Shown: positions 36,674 to 46,075, counted from the stretch's first letter. The stretch is DNA of 64,000 nucleotides from Zhongshania aliphaticivorans (GCF_001586255.1 NZ_CP014544.1:1891501-1955500); one strand, 5' to 3'. Numbers and translations are program-made. Notes: generated from the letters alone by a model not told the origin.

Positions 36674-37477
36674 ATGAGCTCAGTCTTGCGTCGCAATTTG
36701 CGAATTAAAGTAAGAGGCGCTAAACAGGCCGGCTATGTGATTACCACAGAACTGGTGCTTCTCGCCGCTGCCTTGCTGGTGGGTACAATCATTGGTTGGA
36801 TCGCCATACGCGACGCACTCTTGCAGGAAATGTTTGATTTCGCCTCTGCCATTGAGGCAAATACCTATTTCGCTTTTGATGGCTTGTCTGCTGGTCAGCA
36901 GCCCAACGCATTCGAAAACTCCTCGCCGACTAATTTTTCGGGGCGTTCGGCGTATATTGCGAACAACAATGGTGAGGGCGGGGTAGTATTAATTAATGGG
37001 GGTGGCGACGACACCACCACAGATCCAGTAGACCCGCCAATTGACCCCCTCGACCCCGTTGTTGACCCTGTGACGCCAACCGATCCAGGCCCAAGCGCGC
37101 CAGTGTATACGGAAATCCCATTTCTAGATGTTGTCGATCCTGACCCCTTGGCATTGGTGGTTATAACGGAGAAGGTCAGTATCTTGGACTGTATATCCAG
37201 CGCCACTCGCTACAATATTAATATTGCCAAAGTGCTTGGTGGCGATTTGACTGGTCAGTGTGAAGTGCTAATAAACGAAGTGCCCGATCCAAGTACCATT
37301 CCTGCGGACATTGAAAATATTGTATTTCTATTATTAATTGACCCTGTTACCGGTCTTACCACGGATCGTGTGAGCATTGCGGACTGTATGGCTCGTTTGG
37401 CCACAGCGAGCGCTGGCCAAATTTATATCGAGGATTTGGCCGCAGAAGGTATTGGAAGCTGTACGATTCTTCCTTAA
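36674..37477 (+). CDS. Single-span pilin-like anchored protein of unknown function
   Basis: 267 residues. A basic N terminus is followed by GYVITTELVLLAAALLVGTIIGWIAI, a hydrophobic helix with a Glu near its start, reminiscent of pilin or Tad-type segments but not a canonical prepilin cleavage site. An Asp/Pro-rich linker follows (DPVDPPIDPLDPVVDP, residues ~120-150). The C-terminal part has two similar segments, each with a Cys pair: VSILDCISSATRYNINIAKVLG...C and VSIADCMARLATASAGQIYIED...C. Family not recognised. It may be a surface or secretion-system protein. Confidence 0.65.
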   Translation: MSSVLRRNLRIKVRGAKQAGYVITTELVLLAAALLVGTIIGWIAIRDALLQEMFDFASAIEANTYFAFDGLSAGQQPNAFENSSPTNFSGRSAYIANNNGEGGVVLINGGGDDTTTDPVDPPIDPLDPVVDPVTPTDPGPSAPVYTEIPFLDVVDPDPLALVVITEKVSILDCISSATRYNINIAKVLGGDLTGQCEVLINEVPDPSTIPADIENIVFLLLIDPVTGLTTDRVSIADCMARLATASAGQIYIEDLAAEGIGSCTILP

Positions 37478-37654
37478 GTGTAAATTATGATGGCCTAAGC
37501 TGCGCGTCGCTATGCTTCCTTACCGCAATCGGACAGTCTTACCGTGGCGTCTTCGCTTTGCTAAGATATTCCTTAAGCTTTTATCGTCGATATAAAAACG
37601 ATTTGCGTAGACTGCCCGTACAAACCTTTCTTTGAGTCATTAAAAGGCTATTTC

Positions 37655-38812
37655 ATGTTGAATTTCAGTTTCTCTAACGTAACCCGCATCCATTTCGGTG
37701 AGGGCCAAATTCAGGTTATTACCAAGGAAATACCCGCCGACGCAAAGATCCTTTTAGTTTACGGCGGTGGCTCAATAAAAAATAATGGCATTTACGAACA
37801 GCTCTCCCTAGCACTGACCAATCATAGCGTTGTGGAATTTTCCGGGATTGAACCCAATCCAAGCTATGAAACCTTAATGAAGGCGCAAGCCCTGATTACT
37901 GAAAATAATCTTGACTATATTTTAGCCGTTGGCGGTGGCTCCGTGGTTGACGGCGCAAAATTTATTGCCGCAGCGGCGTGTTATGACGGCGAAGACCCAT
38001 GGGACATCATTGCAAAGCGGCAGCGTATTCGTGCGGCGCTGGACATCGGTGTGGTATTGACCCTGCCCGCGACGGGCTCCGAAAGTAATGCTGGCGCGGT
38101 GGTTACCCGCCACGGCCACAAAGGCACATTCTCTAGCCCCCTCGTTAGGCCTAAGTTTGCTGTACTCGACCCCGCAGTGACTTTGAGCTTGTCAGATCGT
38201 CAAATAGGTAATGGCGTGGTCGACGCCTTTGTTCATACCATGGAGCAGTACCTCACTTACAGCGTAAATGCCAAAGTGCAAGATCGCTTTGCTGAAGGGC
38301 TTTTGCAAACCTTGATCGAAGAGGGCCCAAAGGCACTGGCGCTCGCAACTAAAAATGATCTTGCCGTGCGCGGCAATATTATGTGGGCCGCGAGTCTCGC
38401 CCTTAATGGCCTGATTGGTGCCGGTGTTCCACAAGACTGGACTACCCATATGATTGGCCACGAACTCACCGCAGCGCACGGAATTGACCACGCTCGTACC
38501 TTGTCTATTGTGCTGCCAGCGGTTTTAAAAGTACGGCGGAGTGTTAAGCGAGCAAAACTGCTTCAATACGCTGATCGGGTCTGGGGGATTAGGGACGGCG
38601 ACGAAGAAGCCAGAATTGATCAGGCAATTGCCGCAACCGAAGCGTTTTTTAGCGCGATGGGCTTGCCTGTTAGGTTGGCAGAGGTCGATCTCGGCGCTGA
38701 GCACATCGATGAACTACTTGCCAAGCTTACTGAACATGGCATGGTGAAACTCGGCGAGCAGGGCGAAGTTACCCCGCTTGTTAGTCGCCAAATTTTAGAG
38801 ATGGCGCTGTAA
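37655..38812 (+). CDS. Iron-containing alcohol dehydrogenase (YqhD/BDH-like)
   Basis: 385 residues. The N-terminal Rossmann-like half has LVYGGGSIKNNGIY and LAVGGGSVVDGAKFIA for NAD(P) binding. The C-terminal helical half supplies metal ligands in DAFVHTMEQYL, WTTHMIGHELTAAHGIDHARTLSIV. Opening MLNFSFSNVTRIHFGEGQI is typical of the YqhD/butanol dehydrogenase group. It reduces aldehydes, probably with NADPH, in the cytoplasm. ATG follows AAAGG. A GST gene follows after 69 bases, which would fit aldehyde/electrophile detoxification. Confidence 0.9.
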   Translation: MLNFSFSNVTRIHFGEGQIQVITKEIPADAKILLVYGGGSIKNNGIYEQLSLALTNHSVVEFSGIEPNPSYETLMKAQALITENNLDYILAVGGGSVVDGAKFIAAAACYDGEDPWDIIAKRQRIRAALDIGVVLTLPATGSESNAGAVVTRHGHKGTFSSPLVRPKFAVLDPAVTLSLSDRQIGNGVVDAFVHTMEQYLTYSVNAKVQDRFAEGLLQTLIEEGPKALALATKNDLAVRGNIMWAASLALNGLIGAGVPQDWTTHMIGHELTAAHGIDHARTLSIVLPAVLKVRRSVKRAKLLQYADRVWGIRDGDEEARIDQAIAATEAFFSAMGLPVRLAEVDLGAEHIDELLAKLTEHGMVKLGEQGEVTPLVSRQILEMAL

Positions 38813-38881
38813 CAGCCCCTTGTGAGCTGCCCCGTCAGCTTTTAGTTAAAAAAAGCCGCACTACCTTTAAAAGGCGCCAAT

Positions 38882-39490
38882 ATGATTACTGTTCACCATT
38901 TAAATCAATCGCGTTCAAAGCGCGTAATCTGGCTTTTAGAAGAGCTGCAAACACCCTACGAAGTGGTGCATCATCAGCGCAACCCGCAAACAAATCTTGC
39001 ACCTGCTAGCCTTGCGGCAATTCATCCGCTGGCTAAATCACCGGTTATTGTCGATGGTGAGCGCACTTTGTGTGAGTCGGGGGCGGTGATGGAATACCTG
39101 TTAGATCAAACTCCCCAACACAGCTTACGTCCGGCTAAAAGCGAGCCATGCTATTACGACTACCTAGAATGGCTGCATTTCGCAGAAGGTTCTCTGGCCA
39201 TGCCAGTGATTATAAATATGATTATGAAACGCGAAGAACGGGCAGGCAATAAGCCCCTCGACGGTTATATTGCCAAAGAGCTCGCCCTCGATTTTGCTTA
39301 CATAGAGGCGACATTGGGCCGCAGGGACTATTTTGCAGGGGACCGATTCACGGCGGCAGATATCATGATGTGCATGATTTTGGAGATCGCTTATGCGCAT
39401 GGCTTGCTTACTGATAAAGCGAAGACCCTAGCGTATTTGAGTAAGCTACAAGGCAGAGAGGCATACCAAAAAGCGGCGAGTTTTGCTTAA
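38882..39490 (+). CDS. Glutathione S-transferase family protein
   Basis: 202 residues. The N-terminal thioredoxin fold reads ITVHHLNQSRSKRVIWLLEEL, with HPLAKSPVIVDGERTLCESGAVMEYLL carrying the cis-Pro and the ES glutathione-contact pair. The C-terminal all-helical domain ends GDRFTAADIMMCMILEIA. Expected role is conjugation or reduction of electrophiles with glutathione. The Ser in NQSRS is the likely catalytic residue, as in beta/theta-like bacterial GSTs. Confidence 0.9.
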   Translation: MITVHHLNQSRSKRVIWLLEELQTPYEVVHHQRNPQTNLAPASLAAIHPLAKSPVIVDGERTLCESGAVMEYLLDQTPQHSLRPAKSEPCYYDYLEWLHFAEGSLAMPVIINMIMKREERAGNKPLDGYIAKELALDFAYIEATLGRRDYFAGDRFTAADIMMCMILEIAYAHGLLTDKAKTLAYLSKLQGREAYQKAASFA

Positions 39491-39500
39491 GGTTTTATCC

Positions 39501-39528
39501 AGCGCTAGTGGCTAGCTGCACTGGCGCT
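39501..39528. terminator. Hairpin between convergent GST and CPBP genes
   Basis: Ten-pair stem AGCGCTAGTG / CACTGGCGCT (one G-U pair) with an eight-base loop, 10 bases after the GST stop and before the convergent CPBP gene. No T-run is evident. Confidence 0.4.
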
Positions 39529-39568
39529 TGCTTAGCCCATCTTAGCGCTGAGCGGAACAAGCGCTGCG

Positions 39569-40438
39569 CTAGAAAGGCCAAAAAACCTTGGGGATGTTTC
39601 CCTGCTTTAAAAGGGACGCCACATCCATACCCACCGCAACACCGGCATGCACAAAGAATCCTCCCCAAATTGACGCTGAACGCAGCGCCAAAATTCCTAA
39701 AAACAGCCCAAACAGTATCGCTCCCCCGGCTTCCGGCCATAATTTAGGAAAGTGAATCATTAAATACGGTACGCACATTATCCATACCGCATTAGCGCCC
39801 ACCGCCGGCCGTAGCGCCTGCAGAAAAAATCCCCTGAAGAAAAATTCGAGGCAAATGAACTGACCAAGATAAAGGCATTCCCAGGCGAGAAAATCGAACC
39901 AGCTTCGGCCAGCTAAGCGATAGAAGGGGTAGTGGGCAACAAAGTCTCGGTTAGAGGCGGCAATGACAACAAACAGTAATATTGGCGAGAGCAGTAATAA
40001 ATAGCCCGCCCAGTGCTGACTGGTGTTATTCCAGCGCCAACCAAAATCAGCCACCGGCAATTTGATATAGCGCTTAATGACGAGTGCCGGAATCAGTACA
40101 TAACCAAGCACATGCCAGGCTGTCCACCAGGCGTAGGTAATTAGCTCGACAAAGCCCGTCTGCCTAAGGGACTGATACAGATAATGCGATGGTTTATCGA
40201 TTGTTTCACTCAACATTTGCAGTAGGGCGACGAATACCGAAGAGTATTTAAGGTAGTGAATGATTAACAAACAGACCGAAACACAGGCTAATACCACAAA
40301 TACTCGGCGCAGGGCTTGGGGACGGTTCAGCGTATAGCTCGGCGCATTGGCATCTATTTCATCTAGTGCAAGCAAGATTTGCTTAGGATGCAGATCTTTT
40401 ATAATGCGTTTACCAATACCGGTGCTCGTCATACTCAT
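39569..40438 (-). CDS. CPBP-family intramembrane protease-like protein
   Basis: 289 residues, about seven hydrophobic helices after a soluble N terminus (IIKDLHPKQILLALDEID). The CPBP motifs appear as LEFFFRGFFLQALRP (ExxxR, with only one of the usual two glutamates), YLMIHFPKLWPE and FVHAGVAVGMD. CPBP (CaaX-like) proteins cleave membrane or prenylated substrates, and many bacterial members act in bacteriocin self-immunity or scaffolding. The reduced EE motif makes catalysis less certain. Confidence 0.75.
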   Translation of the reverse strand: MSMTSTGIGKRIIKDLHPKQILLALDEIDANAPSYTLNRPQALRRVFVVLACVSVCLLIIHYLKYSSVFVALLQMLSETIDKPSHYLYQSLRQTGFVELITYAWWTAWHVLGYVLIPALVIKRYIKLPVADFGWRWNNTSQHWAGYLLLLSPILLFVVIAASNRDFVAHYPFYRLAGRSWFDFLAWECLYLGQFICLEFFFRGFFLQALRPAVGANAVWIMCVPYLMIHFPKLWPEAGGAILFGLFLGILALRSASIWGGFFVHAGVAVGMDVASLLKQGNIPKVFWPF

Positions 40439-40597
40439 CAGCAGTTCTCTATTAAATAGCCTAGCGCAAATTTTAACCCCTCATTCTACTCGGCTTTTAT
40501 AGGCGATGTAGCAATGCAGACGCAAATTGCGGAGACGGTACAAAGCCTAGGACAGATCAGCTAAGCTTGGCGCCGAACCCTATAGGAATACCCAGAG

Positions 40598-41350
40598 ATG
40601 GTGCCGAATATTGCCATTATTAGCCGTAACATGCTCTACAACATACTTACGCTCGGCGTCAGCTTGTTTATTGCGTGGCATTTACTCTTGGCAGGCGATT
40701 TTTTTTATGGCTTTTGGCATGACCATATCGGGATTGCTGAGAATATTAGTCAGTATGGCCCAGAGAATATCTATCGAACGGGCTTTGCAGACACGACGCG
40801 CGCGCAACGCATTGATTTATTTAGCCAAATTTGCCACTCGATTAGCCATCAGGGCGCGGGTCTGGCTGATATACGCTATTCAATTCCCGATAAAGGCATT
40901 AACAGCCCCTTATTACACCAGGCTGAAATCATTCACTTACAAGATGTCGCCAATTTAATTAGCGCGCTACAAAAAGGCGAGCCCCTACTGTTTTTGCTGT
41001 GGGCGGCTCTTCTCGCTAGCTTCATTGCTAAATCCTGGCGTTTGCCATCTTGGCGCCAGCTATTACTGGCAAATGTCTTCTGGATCGTCGCCGTCGCAGC
41101 ACTGATCATGGTCGTTGGGTGGGTTAGTGTCTTTTATAAGCTTCACACACTTATCTTCCCAGATGAGCACCAGTGGTTCTTTTATTATCATGAGTCGCTG
41201 ATGTCGACCATGATGCAAGCACCCGATTTATTTTTGTATATCGGACTTTCTCTGGCTGGGGTGAGCGCATTACTTTTTTGCTGTCTACACTGTCTAAATC
41301 GTGTCTTACAGCGGCATTGGCGGCGCCGACGTCCAAGTAACGAGCCATAA
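40598..41350 (+). CDS. DUF1461-like integral membrane protein
   Basis: 250 residues with about four membrane helices: LGVSLFIAWHLLLAGDFFYGF, LLFLLWAALLASFIA, LLLANVFWIVAVAALIMVV and LFLYIGLSLAGVSALLFC. The conserved HQAEIIHLQDVANLISAL segment (His-x5-DV) and FPDEHQWFF match the TIGR01906/DUF1461 pattern as I recall it. Function of the family is unknown. Basic C-terminal tail. Confidence 0.6.
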   Translation: MVPNIAIISRNMLYNILTLGVSLFIAWHLLLAGDFFYGFWHDHIGIAENISQYGPENIYRTGFADTTRAQRIDLFSQICHSISHQGAGLADIRYSIPDKGINSPLLHQAEIIHLQDVANLISALQKGEPLLFLLWAALLASFIAKSWRLPSWRQLLLANVFWIVAVAALIMVVGWVSVFYKLHTLIFPDEHQWFFYYHESLMSTMMQAPDLFLYIGLSLAGVSALLFCCLHCLNRVLQRHWRRRRPSNEP

Positions 41351-41605
41351 ACTAAACGCATGCTGGAAGCAAATCGGGGGAAGCCGGGAACTGTGGTGTG
41401 CACAGCATGTCGGATATCCCGTTAGCTAGCTAAATACTAGGGAAGAGCGCATTTGAATGTTACCATATGATGTTAGATTAGCCGGCCCGGCGCGGCCCTA
41501 GTCAATGAAACGTCAATTGCACCGCACAGGCCGACTTGGTTACAATTGGTGTATAAATTGCTTATATATTGCTAAACCATTAAAGAAGTGAGACTTACCG
41601 GACAC

Positions 41606-42106
41606 ATGTCTAAACGTAAAGCCATGTATGGCATTTCCAGAATTGACGATGAGATTTACCGCACTCATGCTTGGCGGGTCAGTCTAAGGCGTCAGAACAA
41701 GTTACTGGTTAAAAATTTCCCCGATAAAACCTATGGCGGAAAGCGCAAAGCCCTGCTCGCGGCAAAAGCCCATCGGGACGAGGTCATTGACCAATACCCA
41801 CCTACGACTCGCCAACAATTTTGCAACGCTCCTCGACGCCATAACACATCTGGCATTCCCGGCGTTTATCGCTACGCCAAGCGTTACAAACTTAAAGATG
41901 GCTGTATTAAAGAAATCTGGTATTGGGAGGCTCACTGGCCTGCCAAAAAGCCGGGAGATTTTGGTAAAGCGACATTCTCGATACAGCGTTATGGCGAGAA
42001 ACAAGCAAAAGCACTTGCCGTGGCCGCTCGGGAAGCCGGAGTTCAACAATTAAAAGGCGTCTTTTGGGCAAGTGAACGGGGCGCATCGCAACTCGCTTTA
42101 TTTTAA
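41606..42106 (+). CDS. AP2-domain (DNA-binding) protein
   Basis: 166 residues from ATG at 41606; an upstream GTG in the same frame at 41588 would add six residues. The N-terminal part (YGISRIDDEIYRTHAWRVSLRRQNKLLVKNF) and the C-terminal part (SGIPGVYRY...IWYWEAHWPA...FSIQRYGEKQAKALAVAARE) each resemble the three-strand-plus-helix AP2 fold. This looks like a tandem. Bacterial AP2 domains are known mostly from homing endonucleases and phage proteins; no HNH or other nuclease motif is visible here. Probably a stand-alone DNA-binding protein, possibly regulatory. Confidence 0.65.
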   Translation: MSKRKAMYGISRIDDEIYRTHAWRVSLRRQNKLLVKNFPDKTYGGKRKALLAAKAHRDEVIDQYPPTTRQQFCNAPRRHNTSGIPGVYRYAKRYKLKDGCIKEIWYWEAHWPAKKPGDFGKATFSIQRYGEKQAKALAVAAREAGVQQLKGVFWASERGASQLALF

Positions 42107-42521
42107 TTATATAAATATAAATGCCGTGGGCGCGCACTATGCAGCCCACCTGCCGCACTCGTAACCCCTCTGAAAGGACCTTTCCCGCCTTACATTAACG
42201 AAGCCACTGCGGCTCTTTGGCGCAACGCACACCTAAACCAGCCGTTAAGTGTGTATAAAAAGCCATCAACAAAATAATCCGCATAAGACGAAATTTGAAA
42301 CTTGACAGTTTCAGGCGACATTGAAAACGCGAAAGCAATGCGACGCATTGATAATAAATTTTACTTTTATGTTAATAAAATTAATTTAGGCCTATTGCAA
42401 TCTACGTTGCCATTTAGCAGGCCATCATCTCAGCTTTTTTGGCGACCTCGTGAGTATCTCGGCATTTCTCATTGTCCCATGGGTAACTAAAGAAAAATAT
42501 TAACACCACGGGGAGGCCAAT
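42107..42521. other. Intergenic region without a supported gene
   Basis: 415 bases, AT-rich in the second half. A 62-codon frame (42302-42490) has no ribosome binding site and unlikely composition. GAGG before 42522 is the ribosome binding site of the next gene. A short GAAAGG/CCTTTC dyad lies near 42174-42186. Nothing else seen. Confidence 0.4.
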
Positions 42522-42980
42522 ATGCATATTGAAACCATCCAAGATATTGTGGAGTGGTCGGCGGCATTTCACCGATCCTTCAGGACACATTTACAAGCGA
42601 GTGTGGCGACCAGCCAAGATGAGCGCGCGAAGATGCTCAGTCATTATATTGGCGACCATCAGCTTAATTTAGCCAAAACCATAGATGCATTAACACCCAC
42701 TGAGAGTGCGAATGCCTTGGGTACTTGGTGCACTGAGTATTTTAACGAGCAACCGCTGCCAAATACCGCAAAAATAAATCCGCGCTGGGCTGAATTATCA
42801 GCCGATGAAATATTTTCTGATGTGAATGGGATTTACGAACAGCTAGTTGATCTTTATCGGTATTTACTAAGCCGCTGTGCAGCGACGCCAGCGTCTGAAA
42901 CGCTGCAGCAGCTCATCGATATTCATGAGCATCAATTGAAGCTGATGGCGCACTCCGTGAATCGCTTACAAGACATTTAA
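42522..42980 (+). CDS. Hypothetical four-helix-like protein
   Basis: 152 residues, soluble, almost wholly helical in pattern. His and Glu/Asp recur in heptad-like spacing (WSAAFHRSFRTHL, MLSHYIGDHQLNLAKTIDAL, LIDIHEHQLKLMAHSVNRL), suggesting a ferritin- or hemerythrin-like bundle. No canonical ExxH pair series is complete, so metal binding is only a possibility. Well-placed GGGGAGG ribosome binding site. A redox-linked sulfurtransferase gene follows after 209 bases. Confidence 0.6.
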   Translation: MHIETIQDIVEWSAAFHRSFRTHLQASVATSQDERAKMLSHYIGDHQLNLAKTIDALTPTESANALGTWCTEYFNEQPLPNTAKINPRWAELSADEIFSDVNGIYEQLVDLYRYLLSRCAATPASETLQQLIDIHEHQLKLMAHSVNRLQDI

Positions 42981-43189
42981 ATGTGCGCTGCTCGTCGTCA
43001 TTGTCTTGATTTAGCTATCTCATTCCCGTGCGATTTAATCATTTAACCGCAAGATTATTTAGTTGGGAATCACAGTGCTCAACAAAAGCAACAATGATTC
43101 AAGAGAGCGAGCAGCCGCTAATTCCGTCATCGCAAAAAGGAACGGAACTGACACTGAACGTTAAATGATAGCTGTAAAAGGAGATCAGT

Positions 43190-44557
43190 ATGCAATTAAA
43201 GCGCCTTGAAACCCCTGGAATTGCTCATTATGCCTATTTACTGGCTGATGGCGGTGAAGCGGTCATAGTTGATCCTCGGCGCGATATTGGCGAATATCTC
43301 GACGCGGCGCGAGATATGGGCACACGAGTCAAATACGTGCTGGAAACACATCGTCAGGAAGATTTTGTTATGGGCTCTGCCTACCTGGCTGAGCAAACCG
43401 GCGCGCGTATCGTTAATAGCGGTCACAAATTATTTGGCCATGGCGATGTGCAATTGGACGATAATGAAACACTTTCGGTTGGTCGTTTAACCGTTCAGGC
43501 CCTACACACGCCGGGACATACGCCGGAAAGTACCTGCTACGCTGTCTATTCGCCTCAGAATAAAAATTCGCCTTGGTGTGTATTCACAGGCGATACGCTT
43601 TTCTTTGGCACAACTGGACGAACCGATCTGCCGGATGAAAACGCGTCTATTGAAAATGCTGCGCTTCTACACGACTCTGTTCACGAGAAAATTTTTGATT
43701 TAGGCGATACCGCGTTAATTTTACCTGCCCATGGCCCAGGTTCGGTGTGTGGTAGCGGTATGGCAGATCGCTCCTACTCCACAATAGGTGATGAAAAGCA
43801 ATATAACGAGGTTTTTACATTAAGTCGTGAGGAATTTTCTAAGAAGAAGGGCGGTGAACGCTTATCACGACCGCCTTATTTTAGACACATGGAAAAAGTC
43901 AATCTCCAAGGCGGGATCAAATCTCAGTTTCAGCCCAACTCAGTGCAAATATTAAATGCTGCGGAATTTGCCAACCAAAGCGGGGGCGAGCTAATTATAG
44001 ATACCCGCGATCCTGAAGGCTTTGCTGGCGGCCATATAGATAATGCTCACAGTATATGGCTTGGCGGTCTTTCGGTATTTGGTGGTTGGATAGGCAATGA
44101 GCACGTGCCGATTTACTTGCTTACTGAACGGCAGGCGGATATTGATATCGCGGCCATGCATTTGTCGCGCATTGGTATCGATAATATTCGGGCAGGTCTT
44201 GCCGGGGGCTTTGGTAAGTGGCGGAGTTCTGGTTTACCAATTCAAATGTCCGGCACGATTTCGCCAAGAGACTTATCTGCTAATTTAGAGCGCTATCAAA
44301 TACTCGATGTTCGTGAAATCGACGAGTATGACGCCGGTCATATACCGAACGCTACACATATGTTTGTCGGTAGCTTGGAAGCGCAGCTCGGAAAATTACC
44401 TTTCGATAAGGAAAAACCGGTAGTGGTGACTTGCGGGGTCGGACACCGTGCTAGCTTGGGCGTGAGTATTTTACTCAGAGCGGGCTATAAAAGCGTAATT
44501 AATTTAATCGGCGGTATGAGTGCCTGGAAGGCGATTGATTTGCCGACGCAAAACTAG
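43190..44557 (+). CDS. MBL-fold hydrolase fused to two rhodanese domains
   Basis: 455 residues. The metallo-beta-lactamase domain (1-240) has ETHRQEDFVMGS in place of HxHxDH, but keeps HTPGHTPEST, FTGDTLFFGTTGRTDL and LPAHGPGS. The first rhodanese-like domain (~255-355, IIDTRDPEGFAGGHIDNA) lacks a catalytic Cys. The second (~365-455) has VVTCGVGHRAS, an intact active-site loop. The layout matches persulfide dioxygenase/sulfurtransferase fusions, which process glutathione or protein persulfides. The altered first metal motif is typical of one subgroup; whether it still binds iron is unclear. ATG follows AAAAGGAG. Confidence 0.85.
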   Translation: MQLKRLETPGIAHYAYLLADGGEAVIVDPRRDIGEYLDAARDMGTRVKYVLETHRQEDFVMGSAYLAEQTGARIVNSGHKLFGHGDVQLDDNETLSVGRLTVQALHTPGHTPESTCYAVYSPQNKNSPWCVFTGDTLFFGTTGRTDLPDENASIENAALLHDSVHEKIFDLGDTALILPAHGPGSVCGSGMADRSYSTIGDEKQYNEVFTLSREEFSKKKGGERLSRPPYFRHMEKVNLQGGIKSQFQPNSVQILNAAEFANQSGGELIIDTRDPEGFAGGHIDNAHSIWLGGLSVFGGWIGNEHVPIYLLTERQADIDIAAMHLSRIGIDNIRAGLAGGFGKWRSSGLPIQMSGTISPRDLSANLERYQILDVREIDEYDAGHIPNATHMFVGSLEAQLGKLPFDKEKPVVVTCGVGHRASLGVSILLRAGYKSVINLIGGMSAWKAIDLPTQN

Positions 44558-44610
44558 CTTCGCCGTTTAAATGCGAACTCACAAACGCGTATACATAAAT
44601 AGGAGGAGTA

Positions 44611-45237
44611 ATGGTGAAACTAAGCAAAAAATCTATGGCTCTAGCCATCGGGTTCACAGCCCTACTTGGATGTGAGGAGTCTAAGCAGCAAGTAAGTAAT
44701 ACTCTTGAAGGTAACACCGGGCCCGAAGTCGGGGCCATGGGCCACGCGAAATTTGCCAGCATTCCCGCCGCCGAAGCCAAGATTGCGCCCACGGGGGAAA
44801 AAGACGTTTACGGCACAGTTTATTTTTCGCCAGGCGAGGGTGAAAAAGACATGCAAATCGAGATATCGTTAAAAGGTCTCAATCCTGGGCTCCATGGCTT
44901 TCATATTCACCAACGGCCTGATTGTGGCGATGCTGGAAATGCGGCGGGCCCTCACTTTAGTCCTAGCAAAAGCGTCCATGCAGCACCAGAGGCAGACGAG
45001 CATCACGCAGGCGATCTTGGAAATATACGGGCTGACGAATACGGTAAGGTTGAGGCACGCCTAATAAGTAAATCCCTTGCATTTTCAGGCATAAATAATG
45101 TGTTAAATCGCGCAGTCGTTGTCCATGCCGGAAGGGATGACCTCCGTAGCCAACCTAGTGGCGATGCTGGCGAGCGTATTGCTTGTGGTGTGATTCGGCC
45201 TACACAGGACGTGCTGGTCCGTGCAAGTCAAAAGTAA
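44611..45237 (+). CDS. sodC: Cu/Zn superoxide dismutase, lipoprotein form
   Basis: 208 residues. Signal peptide ends in a lipobox (FTALLGC), so it is a likely periplasmic lipoprotein. Catalytic features are HGFHIHQRPDCG (two Cu ligands), AGPHFSPSKSVH, HHAGDLGNI (Zn and Cu ligands), VVVHAGRDDLRSQPSGDAGERIACGVI (final Cu His and disulfide Cys). It converts periplasmic superoxide to peroxide and oxygen. AGGAGGAG ribosome binding site. Follows the MBL/rhodanese gene by 53 bases, possibly co-transcribed. Confidence 0.93.
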   Translation: MVKLSKKSMALAIGFTALLGCEESKQQVSNTLEGNTGPEVGAMGHAKFASIPAAEAKIAPTGEKDVYGTVYFSPGEGEKDMQIEISLKGLNPGLHGFHIHQRPDCGDAGNAAGPHFSPSKSVHAAPEADEHHAGDLGNIRADEYGKVEARLISKSLAFSGINNVLNRAVVVHAGRDDLRSQPSGDAGERIACGVIRPTQDVLVRASQK

Positions 45238-45271
45238 CCACGCTCAATTAGATAGTGTAATTGGCTATAAA

Positions 45272-45296
45272 AAATAAGTGCCTCAGCGGCTTATTT
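45272..45296 (+). terminator. Probable terminator after sodC
   Basis: AT-rich stem AAATAAG / CTTATTT with inner GC pairs, 34 bases after the sodC stop, followed by a CTATTACTCTTTT tract. Moderate support. Confidence 0.5.
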
Positions 45297-45475
45297 CTAT
45301 TACTCTTTTAACTGACAGCATGCCGCAGGGGCGCTTACTTACTTTACAGTGTGTAATTTTTCAATAGCTTATTTAGGCGCAGGGCTTGCAGCACCAGCTT
45401 GAATAACTGCAAATGATAGCGTGCCAAAACAAAGCGCTGAGCTGGGCAATAGCACGTGTATCGGCAAAATTTAAA

Positions 45476-46075
45476 ATGAGCGCATATATGAAATATTGCA
45501 TCGCAGTATTAGGTCTCTTAGTCGCAAGCTTCACCTATGCGCTCGACGGTATTGAGTTAATAACTAACGCTGACGCCTTGCCGCAGAAAGCGATTAAATA
45601 CGCTGCGCCACTCCAAAAGGAGATAAGCGACTCACTAGACATTGGTGACAGCCTGTCGAACGGCACACTACTTTTGATCAACAAAAATAATCTACATTAT
45701 CGCGCTACCATTCAGCTCGAAACCAGTATGACGGTTACAGCTGAAGGTCCTCACCTTGATTTAATCGACTGGAAGCACTGCACCTCGCAATGGCATAGCT
45801 TGACGGAAGCAAAGAACGGGGAGTATTCGCTGCCCAATTTCGATGACATTAATGTCGACTGTTTCCCAAGGGTTTCTGATGAAGAGCTTAAAGCAGAAGT
45901 GTTACGCGTCGGCGGTGAACATTGGCTAGGCATCTTAGAGGGTGAAGGCTGGCCCGAAGCTTATCGGCCCGTGGAAATTTCGCTTAGTACTGTTCGCATA
46001 AAAATTGAGGAAAAAATAGGCGTAAACTGGCGTGTGCTAAGTCTTATCAATATGAGTGTACCTATGGGCTGCTAA
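45476..46075 (+). CDS. Hypothetical secreted protein
   Basis: 199 residues from ATG at 45476; other in-frame ATGs lie at 45413 and 45488. Signal peptide MKYCIAVLGLLVASFTYA follows the third of these. The mature part has two cysteines in KHCTSQWHS and VDCFPRV and ends VPMGC. No family recognised. First of a string of unrecognised small genes on the plus strand leading up to dif. Confidence 0.6.
   Translation: MSAYMKYCIAVLGLLVASFTYALDGIELITNADALPQKAIKYAAPLQKEISDSLDIGDSLSNGTLLLINKNNLHYRATIQLETSMTVTAEGPHLDLIDWKHCTSQWHSLTEAKNGEYSLPNFDDINVDCFPRVSDEELKAEVLRVGGEHWLGILEGEGWPEAYRPVEISLSTVRIKIEEKIGVNWRVLSLINMSVPMGC

Noticed and set aside
42302-42490. 62-codon plus-strand frame
   Set aside because: No ribosome binding site, AT-rich with unlikely composition, no signal or domain features.
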